From positions 221,501-285,500 of the forward strand of contig CAUYUJ010018871.1 of assembly GCA_963575745.1 (NCBI GenBank): a stretch of 64,000 bases of DNA, read 5' to 3'. Under the pieces are notes generated by a model. It searched no databases. It was not told the origin of the DNA and saw nothing but the letters and a program-made list of their open reading frames with translations. Each line of letters opens with the position of its first letter. Within the stretch, counting starts at the first letter, position 1. Source of the stretch: Prorocentrum cordatum. Lineage: Eukaryota > Sar > Dinophyceae > Prorocentrales > Prorocentraceae. Of the stretch, positions 11,640 to 20,984 are shown in pieces. A program made the position numbers and the translations under genes.

Positions 11640-14600
11640 GCTCAGACACGGACGATAGCTGGGAGTCTGCCGCGACGGAGGTTGGAGAGGAGGAGTGGAT
11701 GGACGCCTGCAGCCTCGCAGGGGCAGAGCGCGCCAGTGTGCCTAGCGGCCGCGCTGCCGCGCTGACCCCCCCCCCCCGCGCCCACGCGCTGGGCGACGGC
11801 GCTGGCGGGGGCGGCGGGGCGGCCCCTCCTGCCGGCCCCCGCGGCGCCAGCGTGCCCGACGGCGCAGCCTGCGAGCGGCGGCCCGCCCACGCCGACGCGC
11901 CACGCGGCAGAGTCGGCGGGCTTGGCGGGGGAGGCCCTTGTGCAGTGCAGGTTTACACAGATTTCGATATCCCAGGAGATCGCGTGGCGACGGCCAGCAA
12001 CGCATTTTCTTTGGGAGGCCAGCTTCGTGATATCTTGTGCCAGCATCAGCCAGCTCGAGGTTGCGACGAGGACGCGCGCGCGAATCAGGTGGAGTCCGAT
12101 AGCGAGAGGGACGAGCTCGAGACATATGATTTTCCCACACCACCGTCCAGGCGGAGAAGGTGCAACCTTCTTCCTCTTCCGCCTGGGGAAATACGCGAGG
12201 TGCTTGAGTTGCGCCGTGGAAGTGCTGGTGAGAAGGAGCTGGCGCAGGCTGGTCAAGAGTTGAACGACTGGCTCCCCCTGGTGATCACGGGTCTCAATTT
12301 CCATTACGGGCCGCGCGGGCGCGCCCCCCGTCTGGCACCCAGCGGGAGGAGACCTACAGCGGTGCAAGCATCTGCCACGCGACTCCTCGCCGAGGAGGCA
12401 CAGGTGTTCCTGGACCAGTGCGGCGGCGACTTGCCGACGATCGATTGGGAGACAGAGATGAAGGCTTCCGCCGTCAGCTACACAGGGGAAGAGGTCTACC
12501 CGTCGGAGCCTCTGAACCTGGAGCGGCTGGTCGAGGAGCCCCCCCCTGCGTCAGCGGCTTCGTCGGTGGACGTGCTCAGGGTCTGCGAGGGCCGGGTCCG
12601 CCAGGCGTTGCTGAATCCGAGCCACGTCCTCCAGGCGGCGGACCACGTGGAGGCGATGCCGAGGACTCCCCGTGCCTGGGCGCCCCCCTCGGAGCGGGAC
12701 CGCATTGCCGCGGCGCTGGTCGAGGGGAAGATCCTCGAGCCCATCAGCTTCGAGGAGGTGGCTGTCTTCAAGGGCCAGAAGGTCCTGGGCGGCATGTTCG
12801 GCGTGCATAAGGGTGGCTACAAGCGTGGCGAAGGCCCCCGGAGGCTCGCCATGAACATGACCCCTTCGAATGCGATCCAGAAGGTGATTCAGGGGGGCAT
12901 GCCGCTTCTTCCGTCGTTTGAAAAGTGGCGTAGTGTGGCGCTCAGGTCAGGAGGGATCCTCGCCATGTCGTCGGAGGACCTCAAGTGCTGTTTCTACGTA
13001 TACCGCCCCCCGCCGGCCTGGAGGCCCTACTTCGCCCTGTCGCTTCCAGTTCGGCGCAGGGTGCTGGGGCTGTCAGGCGAAGGATCAGTCTATCTGACAT
13101 CCACGGCGGTTCCGATGGGCTGGGTCTCGGCGACGGGAGTGATCCAACACGTTCACCGATATCTCTTGCGGCACTGGCGGGCTCATGTACCAGCCCCCCC
13201 TGCAGACCGTGAGCTTCGCCGGGACGTACCCGTTCCTGGTCGAGGCGACGGGGCGGTGCCAGGTGGGCCCGCCGCCGTCTCAGGCAGAGTGTCGCCCGAC
13301 ACTCGACCACCCCCTCGGAGTCGCGCGCGGCCTGGTAGGCCAGCCGACCCAGGGCCTGTTTGCGAGGGCGTGCGGGACGACATGTCGGTGCCAGGTGGGC
13401 CCGCTGATGTCTCCAGCCGGATCGAGTCCAACAGCCAGCAGCCCCCGCAGACTTCAGAGTGGCCAGGTGGGCCCGCTGCGTCAGTGGGGCGGCCGCGGCG
13501 TGGCCAGGTGGGCTCGCCGCCGCTGGCAGGGTGGAGCGACGTCTACATCGGACGGGGCAGCCAGCACCTGGAGTTAGAGGCGTCGGTGTGGGGTAACCCT
13601 TTCGGGCTGAAGGTAGACGGGACTCGGCGTGAAGTAATTGCGAAGTTCGGAAGGTGGCTGCGGTCTCATCAACGGCTGATGGACAGGGTTCCAGAGCTGA
13701 CGGGATGTCGGCTGCTCTGCCACTGCCGAGACAGCCAGGAGTGCCACGGCGATGGGATCATCAAGCTCTGGGACGACGCGTGCGCCCCTGAGGCCAAGAG
13801 CGACGCGCAGCCCGTTCGGACGGATGACCAGCGTTGGCTCGCGTGGCAGGTGTACATCGACAACTTGGACATGCTGGAGGTCGGTCCCACCGTGGAGATG
13901 GAGATGCTCAAGCTGGCGGGGCGCCCCGAGGGCACGCGGGCGGCTCTGGAACGGCATGCGGCACTCGGCGTCCCCGCGAGCGAGGCCAAGGCCGTGGTCA
14001 GAGAGTCCACGGCGACCGCGCTGGGTGACTTCGCGAACAGGGAGCAGGGCACGATCGGGCCGCCAGGCGAGTTCTGCCGGAACGTGATCGCTCTGACACT
14101 CCACACCCTGAGACGGCCCCGTGTTACACAGAAGTGGTTGCAGGTACTGGCGGGGCGCTGGGTGCGCATGATGCGCTACCGTCGCGAGACCATGACCTGC
14201 TTTGGTCAGTTCTGGAAGTTTCTGGCGCGCATGCGGGGCGAGAGGGCTCTTCCCGACGCCGTGCGACGTGAGCTCGTGGGCGCGCTGTGCCTCATGCCCT
14301 TGATGCGTTGCGACTTGCGCGTGCCCATCAGCGGGCTGGTCACCGTGTCGGATGCGAGCCCATGGCGAGGGGCGGTGCGCCGCTCGGTCAGGCTCCTGCC
14401 GCGCGGCATGGCGGCGGCTCGCGCAGCTCAGCGTGGCCATTCGACTCGTCTCAATGACGAGGGCATCCTCTTGTCGCTCTTTGACGGGATCGGAGTTGGC
14501 CGCAGGGCCTTGGAGCTCTTGGGCTTGTCGGTGGCGGTGTTTGCCACAAGCGAGGTTGACGAGGAGGCGGCGCGAGTCGTCCGCCACAGCTGGCCCGACG

Positions 14601-14956
14601 CGATGGAGCTGGGCGACGTCGCCAACATCACCCGCACATGCTTGGAGCGGGTGAGGGAGCGAGCGCCCATGGCCAAGTGGATGCTGGCGACCGCGGGCCC
14701 CCCATGTAGCGACCTGTCGAGGGCGAGGGCTGGTCGGAAGGGGCTTGCTGGCAGCCGCTCTCGCTTGTTCTTTGAGATCCAGCGCATCGCGCGCCTGGCG
14801 TCGGAGGTGATGGGCGAGGACTGCCGCATATTCAGGATCATCGAGAACGTTGCGTCGATGGATCAGGAGCCGCTCGACGCGATGTCACCCGAGCTGGGTC
14901 TCGAGCCCGTGTTCATAGATGGCGCTGTGTTCTCGCGATCGGGTCTACTGGGTTGA
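11640..14956 (+). CDS. YR-element polymerase ORF: RT with DUF4326, RNase H start, methyltransferase start
   Basis: Frame 2 is open throughout. After an acidic, low-complexity N-terminal part, the RT begins near 12500. Landmarks are RLAMNMTPSNA (about 12845), SSEDLKCCFYVYR (motif A, about 12970), VPMGWVSATG (motif B, about 13110) and VYIDNLDML (motif C, about 13850), where the second Asp of the usual DD is Asn. About 240 codons separate motifs B and C, far more than in ordinary RTs, because a GGPA-rich linker and a DUF4326 domain intervene. After the thumb region, VTVSDASPWRGAV (about 14338) matches the first strand and catalytic Asp of DIRS-type RNase H, and a DNMT3-like methyltransferase follows. 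The frame ends at TGA 14954-14956 within that domain; coding continues in frame 3. No start codon can be fixed; a GTG or TTG-like entry or fusion to Gag is possible. Confidence 0.75.
13258..13516 (+). repeat. Four copies of a 15-base motif in the RT linker
   Basis: GCCAGGTGGGCCCGC recurs at about 13258, 13390, 13462 and (with one change) 13502, spaced 131, 72 and 39 bp. In frame 2 three copies encode PGGPA; the fourth is in another phase (GQVGSP). Unexplained minisatellite-like structure. Confidence 0.8.
13532..13782 (+). other. DUF4326 domain inserted in the RT
   Basis: Frame 2 reads WSDVYIGRGSQ, then VWGNPFGLKVDGTRREVIAK, then LTGCRLLCHCRDSQECHGDG. The set VYIGRG, GNPF, LxCHC and CHGD is diagnostic of DUF4326, a small domain otherwise known mostly from phages and prokaryotes, with conserved Cys/His residues suggesting metal binding; its function is unknown to me. 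It is in frame with the RT on both sides, and RT motif C follows about 70 bp later. Confidence 0.8.
14330..14400 (+). other. RNase H, N-terminal part (first catalytic Asp)
   Basis: VTVSDASPWRGAVRRSVRLL matches the first strand pair of the DIRS/Ty3-type RNase H (DAS motif). The other catalytic motifs are not found until about 15840, after the methyltransferase. Confidence 0.6.
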
Positions 14957-15440
14957 CCAGCACGTGGTGGTGCCCTGGCAGCGCGCCGAGATGAGGCCCG
15001 AGCGCGGCGGGGCGCGCGTGGTGCCTCAAGAGACCCCAGGCCCACATGCCAGATGGTTGCGCCCTGAGGCACGCTGGCCTGGCGGTGATCGCGAGGACGG
15101 GCGGCCCCCCACCTTCCTGAGGCGCGTGCCGCGTCGCGCGCTTGGCTCGGCCCCCACGGGCCTCAAGCAGTGCGACGCCGCCGCGCGCCAGCGGTGGCAG
15201 GCGAACGAGCACTGCTACCCCCCCTACCAGTACATGGAGGCCAACTGCGCGGTGGAGGCCAGTGGGGAGCTGAGAGTGCCAGACGCCCTTGAGCGCGAGC
15301 TCCTGCTCGACTTCCCCCCGCGCCACACGGTGACGGCGCGGCCCACGAGAGCGAGGAAGGGCCTCAAGAGCCTCGAGCGCCGCTGCGCCCTCCTGGGCAA
15401 CTCCTCCCAGTGCTGCGTGACAGCCTGGCTGACAGCACTG
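14447..15440 (+). pseudogene. DNMT3-like C5-cytosine methyltransferase domain in the YR element
   Basis: C5-methyltransferase motifs appear in order. Motif I (AdoMet binding) is LLSLFDGIGVG, followed by ATSEVDEEAARVV and LGDVANIT. Motif IV is AGPPCSDLS, with the catalytic Cys present, followed by KGLAGSRSRLFFEI. Motif VI is IIENVASM. Motif VIII is SRDRVYWVD, motif IX RVPDALERELLLDFPPRH, motif X ALLGNSSQC. The PCxDLS, GL-G-RLFFE and ENV-M pattern is that of DNMT3 rather than DNMT1. Motifs I-VI are in frame 2 and VIII-X in frame 3; a shift near 14930 separates them. No PWWP or ADD reader domain accompanies it. Capture of cytosine methyltransferases by retrotransposons has been reported in dinoflagellates and a charophyte alga. 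Confidence 0.88.
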
Positions 15441-16124
15441 GGCCGTGTTCGCGGGGTTCCTCCAGGAGGGCCGACTGCGGAGACCATGAGGTTCACCGGG
15501 GGCGCCCACACCATCGCGGAGGGAGACATGGTCATTTGGGGCGACCTCAGCCGGCACGACGGTGAGGAGCAGACGATGGCCATGAACGAGGCCCAGTACG
15601 ATAGCGAGGGCAAGGGCGTTCTGGTCAGACAGCGGGACCTTCTGAATCGCGACGCCGCGAAGGACCTGTCGGCGGTGCTGATCGAGGAGCTGGCGAGGAG
15701 AGCGGAGACACGTGGGAGCGACGTGCGTCTCGACGCTTTGGAGAGCATGTCGCCGCTCGCCTGGCCCAGGTGCCCAGCGTCGTCGGCCCGCTGGGCGCGG
15801 CAGACGGTGGCATCGTGGCGCTGGGCCCGCCCCTCGCACATCACGAACTTGGAGGTGCGGAGCTGCCTGGGAGCGCTGCTGCGGCGTCTGCGACAGGCCC
15901 AGCACCTCCGCACTCGTTTTGCACATCTGATGGACAGTCAAGTCGGTATCGGAGTCGTGACGAAGGGCAGGTCCTCCTCACATGTGCTGAATGTGGTGGT
16001 GAAGCAGATCTGCGTGCTAGTGCTGGCCAGTCTGTGCAGGCCTATATATGGATACTCAGAGACGGATCGCAGCCCAGCGGATGCTCCGTCGCGCAGGGCC
16101 GATGACGAAGAGAGTCATGGTTAG
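14919..16124 (+). CDS. YR-element polymerase ORF, second part: methyltransferase end and RNase H end
   Basis: Frame 3 continues the polymerase polyprotein after the frameshift near 14930, carrying methyltransferase motifs VIII-X up to about 15440. A linker follows, then the missing RNase H parts: WRWARPSHITNLEVR (catalytic Glu, about 15830), LMDSQV (catalytic Asp), TKGRSSSHVLN, and SPADAPSR near the stop (final Asp). This HIT-LE, D, KGRSS, ADAPSR series is characteristic of DIRS-order RNase H. The frame ends at TAG 16122-16124 and overlaps the recombinase ORF by about 77 bp. Confidence 0.75.
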   Translation: MALCSRDRVYWVDQHVVVPWQRAEMRPERGGARVVPQETPGPHARWLRPEARWPGGDREDGRPPTFLRRVPRRALGSAPTGLKQCDAAARQRWQANEHCYPPYQYMEANCAVEASGELRVPDALERELLLDFPPRHTVTARPTRARKGLKSLERRCALLGNSSQCCVTAWLTALGRVRGVPPGGPTAETMRFTGGAHTIAEGDMVIWGDLSRHDGEEQTMAMNEAQYDSEGKGVLVRQRDLLNRDAAKDLSAVLIEELARRAETRGSDVRLDALESMSPLAWPRCPASSARWARQTVASWRWARPSHITNLEVRSCLGALLRRLRQAQHLRTRFAHLMDSQVGIGVVTKGRSSSHVLNVVVKQICVLVLASLCRPIYGYSETDRSPADAPSRRADDEESHG

Positions 16125-17134
16125 CCGACGCCAGCGGAGTTTCGTGGCCCTGGCCAGCCAGCAGGACCGCAGAGAGGCTCGACGACAGGTCGGGCTCCTT
16201 CCCCACACACTGGTTCAGCCAGTTACTCTTCCAAGGTACCGCGTTGCAGTTGCAATTGTTTCTCAGTGGCTCGCCCTCAGAGGCGAGCGAGTGAGCACCA
16301 ACACCGACTACCTCGACTTTCAAGTCGCAGAGTGGATCGAGTATTTGTGGTCGGATGGTCATGGTGCCAACGAAGCAGCAGGTGCACTCTCAGGGCTGCA
16401 GTTCCTGCTCCGCCGTCGCCGCCGCATCTTGCCAGCCTCCTGGAACTTGTTCGGGGCGTGGCGGCGGATCGAGCTGCCACTTCGCGTGCCACCGTTGCCG
16501 CTCAATCTTCTTTTGGCGATGGCTTGTGTTGCGAGGTACTGGTGCCGCAACGATATCGCTTTGCTGCTGATCCTCGGGTTCAGCGGCTTCTTGAGGATCA
16601 CCGAGATGGTCACCCTGTGCCGCTGGCAGATCCAGGTCTCGCTGGATCGCTCGACTGTGGTGATCCTTTTCCCTATCGCCAAGAGCGGGCTGCGGCGGCA
16701 CGTCGAGGAATCAGCTGTCATCACAGATCGAGGCGTGGCTCGTTTTTGTGAACACTTGCTGGGCCACCTGCAGCCAGGAGATCAGGTGCTGCAGGCATCC
16801 GTGCCCAACTTCAGGCTGGTCTTCGACAGCCTTTTGGACGGCTTGGGCGCGCGCCACCTCGGCGTTCGCCCATGCTCCCTCCGCCGAGGGGGTGCCACAC
16901 ATGTTTATAGACTGCCCCAGAACATGCCAGCGACCCTCCAGATCGGGCGCTGGCGAGACACGCAGACGGCGAGGATACACACACACACATATATATATAT
17001 ATATAGGTGTGTATATATATATATATATATATATCGCTGAAGGCGTGCAGGTGCTGCTGCAGTGCGTGTTGGACGCCTCCCAGCAGCAGCGCGTTGCCAT
17101 GCTGGCCCAGACACTTTGGGCAGATATTAAGTAA
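16048..17134 (+). pseudogene. Tyrosine recombinase of the YR element
   Basis: Frame 1 opens at ATG 16048, overlapping the end of the polymerase ORF. The catalytic fold is recognised by LLILGFSGFLRITEMVTL (first catalytic Arg, about 16590), a Lys-containing AKSGLRRHV turn, PCSLRRGGATHVY (second Arg; the usual H/Y before SLR is Cys) and IGRWRDTQTARI, which should precede the nucleophilic Tyr. At that place the DNA becomes a CA/TA microsatellite (16978-17034), encoding THTYIYIYRCVYIYIYIY and a stop at 17038-17040. The normal tail (IAEGVQVLLQCVLDASQQQ, ending LWADIK) is found immediately after the array in frame 2, stop 17132-17134. The enzyme would integrate a circular cDNA. Confidence 0.8.
16978..17034. 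repeat. (CA)/(TA)n microsatellite inside the recombinase active-site end
   Basis: ACACAC changes to TATATA with a GTGTG interruption at 17007-17012. Its net length throws the last 35 or so codons out of frame. Confidence 0.9.
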
Positions 17135-17150
17135 GCAGGGCGTCTGCCTA

Positions 17151-17168
17151 TCAATAACACGTTATTGA
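17151..17168. repeat. Palindrome after the recombinase ORF
   Basis: TCAATAAC-AC-GTTATTGA: 8-base perfect arms with a 2-base centre, 16 bp beyond the recombinase stop. It may be a terminator, a recombination site or chance. Confidence 0.6.
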
Positions 17169-17266
17169 ATACAACGATCAAATATCACGGCGGTCGCCCT
17201 GCACAGAGAGGGCAGAGACCCCTCCGTCTCCGCGTCAAGGGACGGGAGGGGCCAGAGTGGGGTGCA

Positions 17267-17766
17267 TGGAACAACGTGACCCCGCCCAGGGGGGGGTCGT
17301 CTTTGGCGGCCCGTTGCCCCTCGCCCTTGGACCTTGCTCGGCGCGGAGCCTTGGTCCGAGGGGTGGGGGGGGGGGGCGCGGGGCGGCCAGAACGGACTCT
17401 CCTGGGCGTGGCCGTGCCCCCCCGAGGGAGGCGCGGCGTGGCCCTCGTGGCCATGGGGCCCGACTAGATCTCCGCGGGGCGGCGCCCCCGTGTCGGCAGG
17501 CCCTCGGCCATGTGCAGCTTCGGCCCGGGCGCTCCCCTGGGGGCCCCTGGTGCTCCCGGGCTCTCGGTGAGGCGCTGCTGTGGGTGAGCTACGGTGGGCC
17601 CTCGGTGGGCTCGGGGTGCCTGGGGCTCTCGGCGGGGGACTGGGCTGCGCTGCCGACCGATGGGCCCGCCCCTGCGCTGGCGCCGCCCGCGGTGGCGCCT
17701 TGGCTAGGCACCTCGCAAAACCTTGGCGTGGGAAAAAAAGAAGAGAGTTGAGGGCTGAGGGCGCAT
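17267..17766 (+). repeat. Split direct repeat B1
   Basis: A very GC-rich block of about 500 bp nearly identical to 17870-18367, differing mainly in G-run lengths. Begins TGGAACA and ends GGGCGCAT. Long proline/glycine frames on both strands are compositional. Confidence 0.85.
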
Positions 17767-17853
17767 AGTATCTCGGTCCCCGTGTGTTATGTGACCCCCC
17801 CTCTTGAGGCCCCCGAATGTTCCCGCATCTCGAGAGGTTTTTAGCTGTTCTGG
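17765..17853 (+). repeat. Split direct repeat A2
   Basis: Second copy of repeat A, placed between B1 and B2 and matching the element's left end at 9041-9127. Confidence 0.85.
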
Positions 17854-17869
17854 CCCTCCCTCCCGTCCT

Positions 17870-18367
17870 TGGAACAGCGCGACCCCGCCCAGGGGGGGGT
17901 CGTCTCTGGCGGCCCGTTGCCCCTCGCCCTTGGACCTTTCTCGGCGTGGAGCCTTGGTCCGAGGGGGGGGGGGCGCGTGGCGGCCAGAACAGACTCTCCT
18001 GGGCGTGGCCGTGCCCCCATCGAGGGAGGCGCGGCGTGGCCCTCGTGGCCATGGGGCCCGAGTGGGTCTCCGCGGGGCGGCGCCCCCGTGTCGGCAGGCC
18101 CTCGGCCATGTGCAGCTTCGGCCCGGGCGCCCCCCTGGGGGCCCCTGGTGCTCCCGGGCTTTCGGTGAGGCGCTGCTGTGGGTGAGCTACGGTGGGCCCT
18201 CGGTGGGCCCGGGGTGCCTGGGGCTCTCGGCGGGGGACTGGGTTGCGCTGCCGACCGATGGGCCCGCCCCTGTGCTGGCGCCGCCCGCGGTGGTGCCTTG
18301 GCTGGGCACCTCGCAAAATCCTGGCGCGGGAAGAAGAAGGGAGTTGAGTTGAGGGTTGAGGGCACAT
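17870..18367 (+). repeat. Split direct repeat B2 (right end)
   Basis: Second copy of repeat B. It ends at GGGCACAT, followed immediately by AATAATAGTACGAGTA (18368-18383), a one-mismatch copy of the motif just left of the element (8998-9013). Confidence 0.85.
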
Positions 18368-18383
18368 AATAATAGTACGAGTA

Positions 18384-18792
18384 CGGCTGCTACCGAGCAT
18401 GGGCTTTCACATGTTGGTTTAAGACAAAACGTTGCGGCGCACGCAATCGGTGGCATCGCGAGGGAACCATAGGTGTTAGCCATTCTGTCGAATGGAGCCT
18501 CACGGGCCACACGCGCGCCCATGTCGAAACCAATCAAGAATCATCGTGCACCCGCCAACTCGGTCCAAGAATGCCATACAGGCCACATGCGGGCGTCTCC
18601 GCGCGCGCGTGGAATTCATCCCAACATTGTTGGTTCCGAACATGTTGTAAAGCAGGTGATCCATCACATTTGATACCAAAATGGTGTTCAGCAGATCTGG
18701 AACAGGGCATATGGCTGTCTGCGCGCACGCACTTCATTACCGCCCTCATCCGCAACATCGTCACCAGCATTGCCAGCTTCATCACCATTATT
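18384..18792. other. Intergenic DNA right of the YR element
   Basis: Lower GC, no recognisable gene or repeat. It separates the YR element from the composite repeat. Confidence 0.4.
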
Positions 18793-18838
18793 CCCCACAT
18801 CCAAAGTGGGGTTCTTGTTCCCCACATCCAAAGTGGGG
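18793..18838. repeat. Tandem pair of small hairpins
   Basis: CCCCAC-ATCCAAA-GTGGGG occurs at 18793-18811 and 18820-18838, 27 bp apart. Each copy can fold on itself. Confidence 0.8.
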
Positions 18839-18890
18839 TTATTGTTTTCTCTGCACACGCCGCGCAGGATCTCACACACACCCTTTGTTT

Positions 18891-18892
<2 letters not shown>

Positions 18893-18927
<35 letters not shown>

Positions 18928-18941
18928 ATTTCTCTTTCTCT

Positions 18942-19018
<77 letters not shown>
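18893..19018. repeat. (CT)n microsatellite of copy A
   Basis: CT array with several TTT interruptions, merging into the ATC-rich block. Confidence 0.95.
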
Positions 19019-19020
<2 letters not shown>

Positions 19021-19412
19021 ACTCATCATCATCACCACCAGCATCACCGCCAACCACCATCATCGTCATCACACGCACACACTCATCATCATTACCATCA
19101 TCATCACCATCAACCACCATCACCGTCATCACTACTTATCATCATCATCCCCATCATCATCATCGTCACCATCGTCACCACTATCACCCACTCACTCACT
19201 CAATTACTCACTCATCCTCAGTAGGCTTCGGAGGCAGTGGTCCCCCGACGGTAGGACCGCCGCCTCTCTCAACATCATCGTCACCATCACCATCATCATC
19301 TCTCGATCACCCACTCACTGGTCATCATCACATCAGCATCATCATCACTCACTTATCACTCATTCATCATCAGCACTCACTGACTCATCAGTTCGTCACC
19401 AATCACCCCCTA
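19019..19412. repeat. (ATC/CAC)-rich low-complexity block, copy A
   Basis: Mostly CAT, CAC and ACT triplets, giving His/Ser-rich frames. It closely matches 34921-35345 in copy B, including the non-repetitive stretch with TAGGCTTCGGAGGCAG. Confidence 0.9.
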
Positions 19413-19419
19413 GATTGAA

Positions 19420-20690
19420 CATGGAGGAAATATCAGGCGGGAGCCTCGTCTGTGATCGAATTGCGAGGAAGTCTCAGGCGGGAGCCCCCTCCCCATGGGG
19501 CCCGCAGATCATGTTATTAATCCGAGCGGGTCATCCGAAACGTGTATTTGTCGTCATTTTTGGGCTCCTGAGGCTTGAATATGGAGGAAGTATCAGGCGG
19601 GAGCTTCGTCTGTGAGTGAATTGCGAGGAAGTCTGAGGCGGGGGCCCCCTCCCTGTGGGCCGACATTTCATGTTGGCAATCCGAGCGGGTCATCCGAAAC
19701 GTGTAATTGTTTCCATTTTTTGGCTCCTGAGGCCTGAATATGGAGGGAGTACAAGGCGGGAGCCTCGTCTGCGAGTGAATTGCGAGGAAGTCTCCGGCGG
19801 GGGCCCCCTCCCTATGGGGCCCGCACTTCATGTTGGTAATCCGAGCGGGTCATCCGAAACGTGTAACTGTCGTCACTTTTGGGCTCTTGAGGCCTGAATA
19901 TGGAGGAAGTATCAGGCGGGAGCCTCGTCTGTGAGTGAATTGCGCGGAAGTCTCAGGCGGGAGCCCCCTCCCTATGGAGCCCGCAGATCGCGTTACGAAT
20001 CCTAGCGGGTCATCCTGAAACATGTAACAGTCGTCCCTTTTGGGCTCCTGAGGCTTGAATATGAAAGAAGTATCGCGCGGGCGCCTCGTCTGCGAGTGAA
20101 TTGTACGGAAGTCTCCGGCGGGGGGGCCCTCCCTATGGGGACCGCACTTCATGTTGGTACTCCGAGCGGGTCATCCTGAAACTCCTAACTGTCGTCACTT
20201 TTGCGCTCGTGAGGTTTGATTACGGAGGAAGTATCAGGCGGGAGCCTCGTCTGTGAGTTACTTGCGAGGAAGTCTCAGGCGGGAGCCCCCTCCTTATGCG
20301 GGCCCGCAGATCATGTTATTCATCCGAGGCGGGTCATCCTGAAACTTGTAATTGTCGTCACTTTTGGGCTCCTGAGGCTTGAATATGGAAGAAGTATCGC
20401 GCGGGCGCCTCGTCTGTGAGTGAATTGCACGGAAGTTTCAGGCGGGGGGGCCCTCCTTATGGGGCCCGCAGATCATGTTACGAATCCGAGCGGGTCATCT
20501 TGAAACGTGTAACTGTCGTCACTTTTGGGCTCCTGAGGCTTGAATATGAAGGAAGTCTCAAGCGGGAGCCTCGTCTGTGAGTGAATTGCGAGGAAATCTC
20601 AGGCGGCAGCCCCCTCCCGATGGGGCCCGCACATCATGTTCGAATCCGAGGCGGGTCATGGGATTCTACTAACTGTCGTCACTGGGAGGT
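19420..20690 (+). repeat. About eight tandem units of roughly 160 bp
   Basis: Each unit contains AGTATCAGGCGGGAGCC, CGTCTGTGAGTGAATTG, AGTCTCAGGCGGG, CCCTCCCTATGGGGCCC and GCGGGTCATCC. Unit starts fall near 19421, 19578, 19738, 19900, 20060, 20222, 20385 and 20546. Three related units lie at 35358-35770. Satellite-like, not coding. Confidence 0.9.
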
Positions 20691-20794
20691 CTGAGGACGG
20701 ATGTCAGGACCGATTTTGAGGATCGAAGGGGAACTCGCTCCTGCGGCCTGACAACCGGGGAGTTACCAAGCGGGAGCTTCGTCTGTGAGCGAAG

Positions 20795-20950
20795 TGCGGG
20801 TAGCCCCGTCTGAACTGGTCGCGGGCAAAATTGTCGTTGTCATGGGCCTGCGTGCCCGAAAAGGGCGGTTGAGAAGTGCGGGTGGCATCGTCTGAGCTGC
20901 TCGTCGGCAAACTCGTTGTAGTCATGGGCCTGCGTGCCCGAAAGGGCGAC
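20795..20950. repeat. Two tandem units of about 80 bp
   Basis: Two copies share GTGCGGGTNGC, then CGTCTGANCTG, then CATGGGCCTGCGTGCCCGA. Confidence 0.75.
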
Positions 20951-20984
20951 TGAGGAGCTGACGATGACGACGACGAGACAGCGG

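Larger units (their letters stand above)
9041..18367 (+). mobile_element. Tyrosine-recombinase retrotransposon with split direct repeats
   Basis: A 9.3-kb element organised A1 - ORFs - B1 - A2 - B2. Repeat A (about 88 bp) occurs at 9041-9127 and 17765-17853; repeat B (about 500 bp) at 17267-17766 and 17870-18367. This split-direct-repeat layout is known from PAT/Ngaro-type members of the DIRS order, which integrate with a tyrosine recombinase and lack an integrase. Coding order is gag-like, RT (DUF4326 inserted), RNase H (DNMT3-like methyltransferase inserted), tyrosine recombinase. One internal TAG, one clear frameshift and a microsatellite in the recombinase make this copy defective as read. 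Confidence 0.85.

Noticed and set aside
17162-18400. Long Pro/Arg-rich minus-strand frames across the right end of the YR element
   Set aside because: They span two copies of direct repeat B and arise from GC composition; the two copies give near-identical peptides because the DNA is repeated.
19420-20690. CRISPR-like array
   Set aside because: The units are about 160 bp, degenerate throughout and lack the short-repeat/unique-spacer structure; they are satellite-type repeats.
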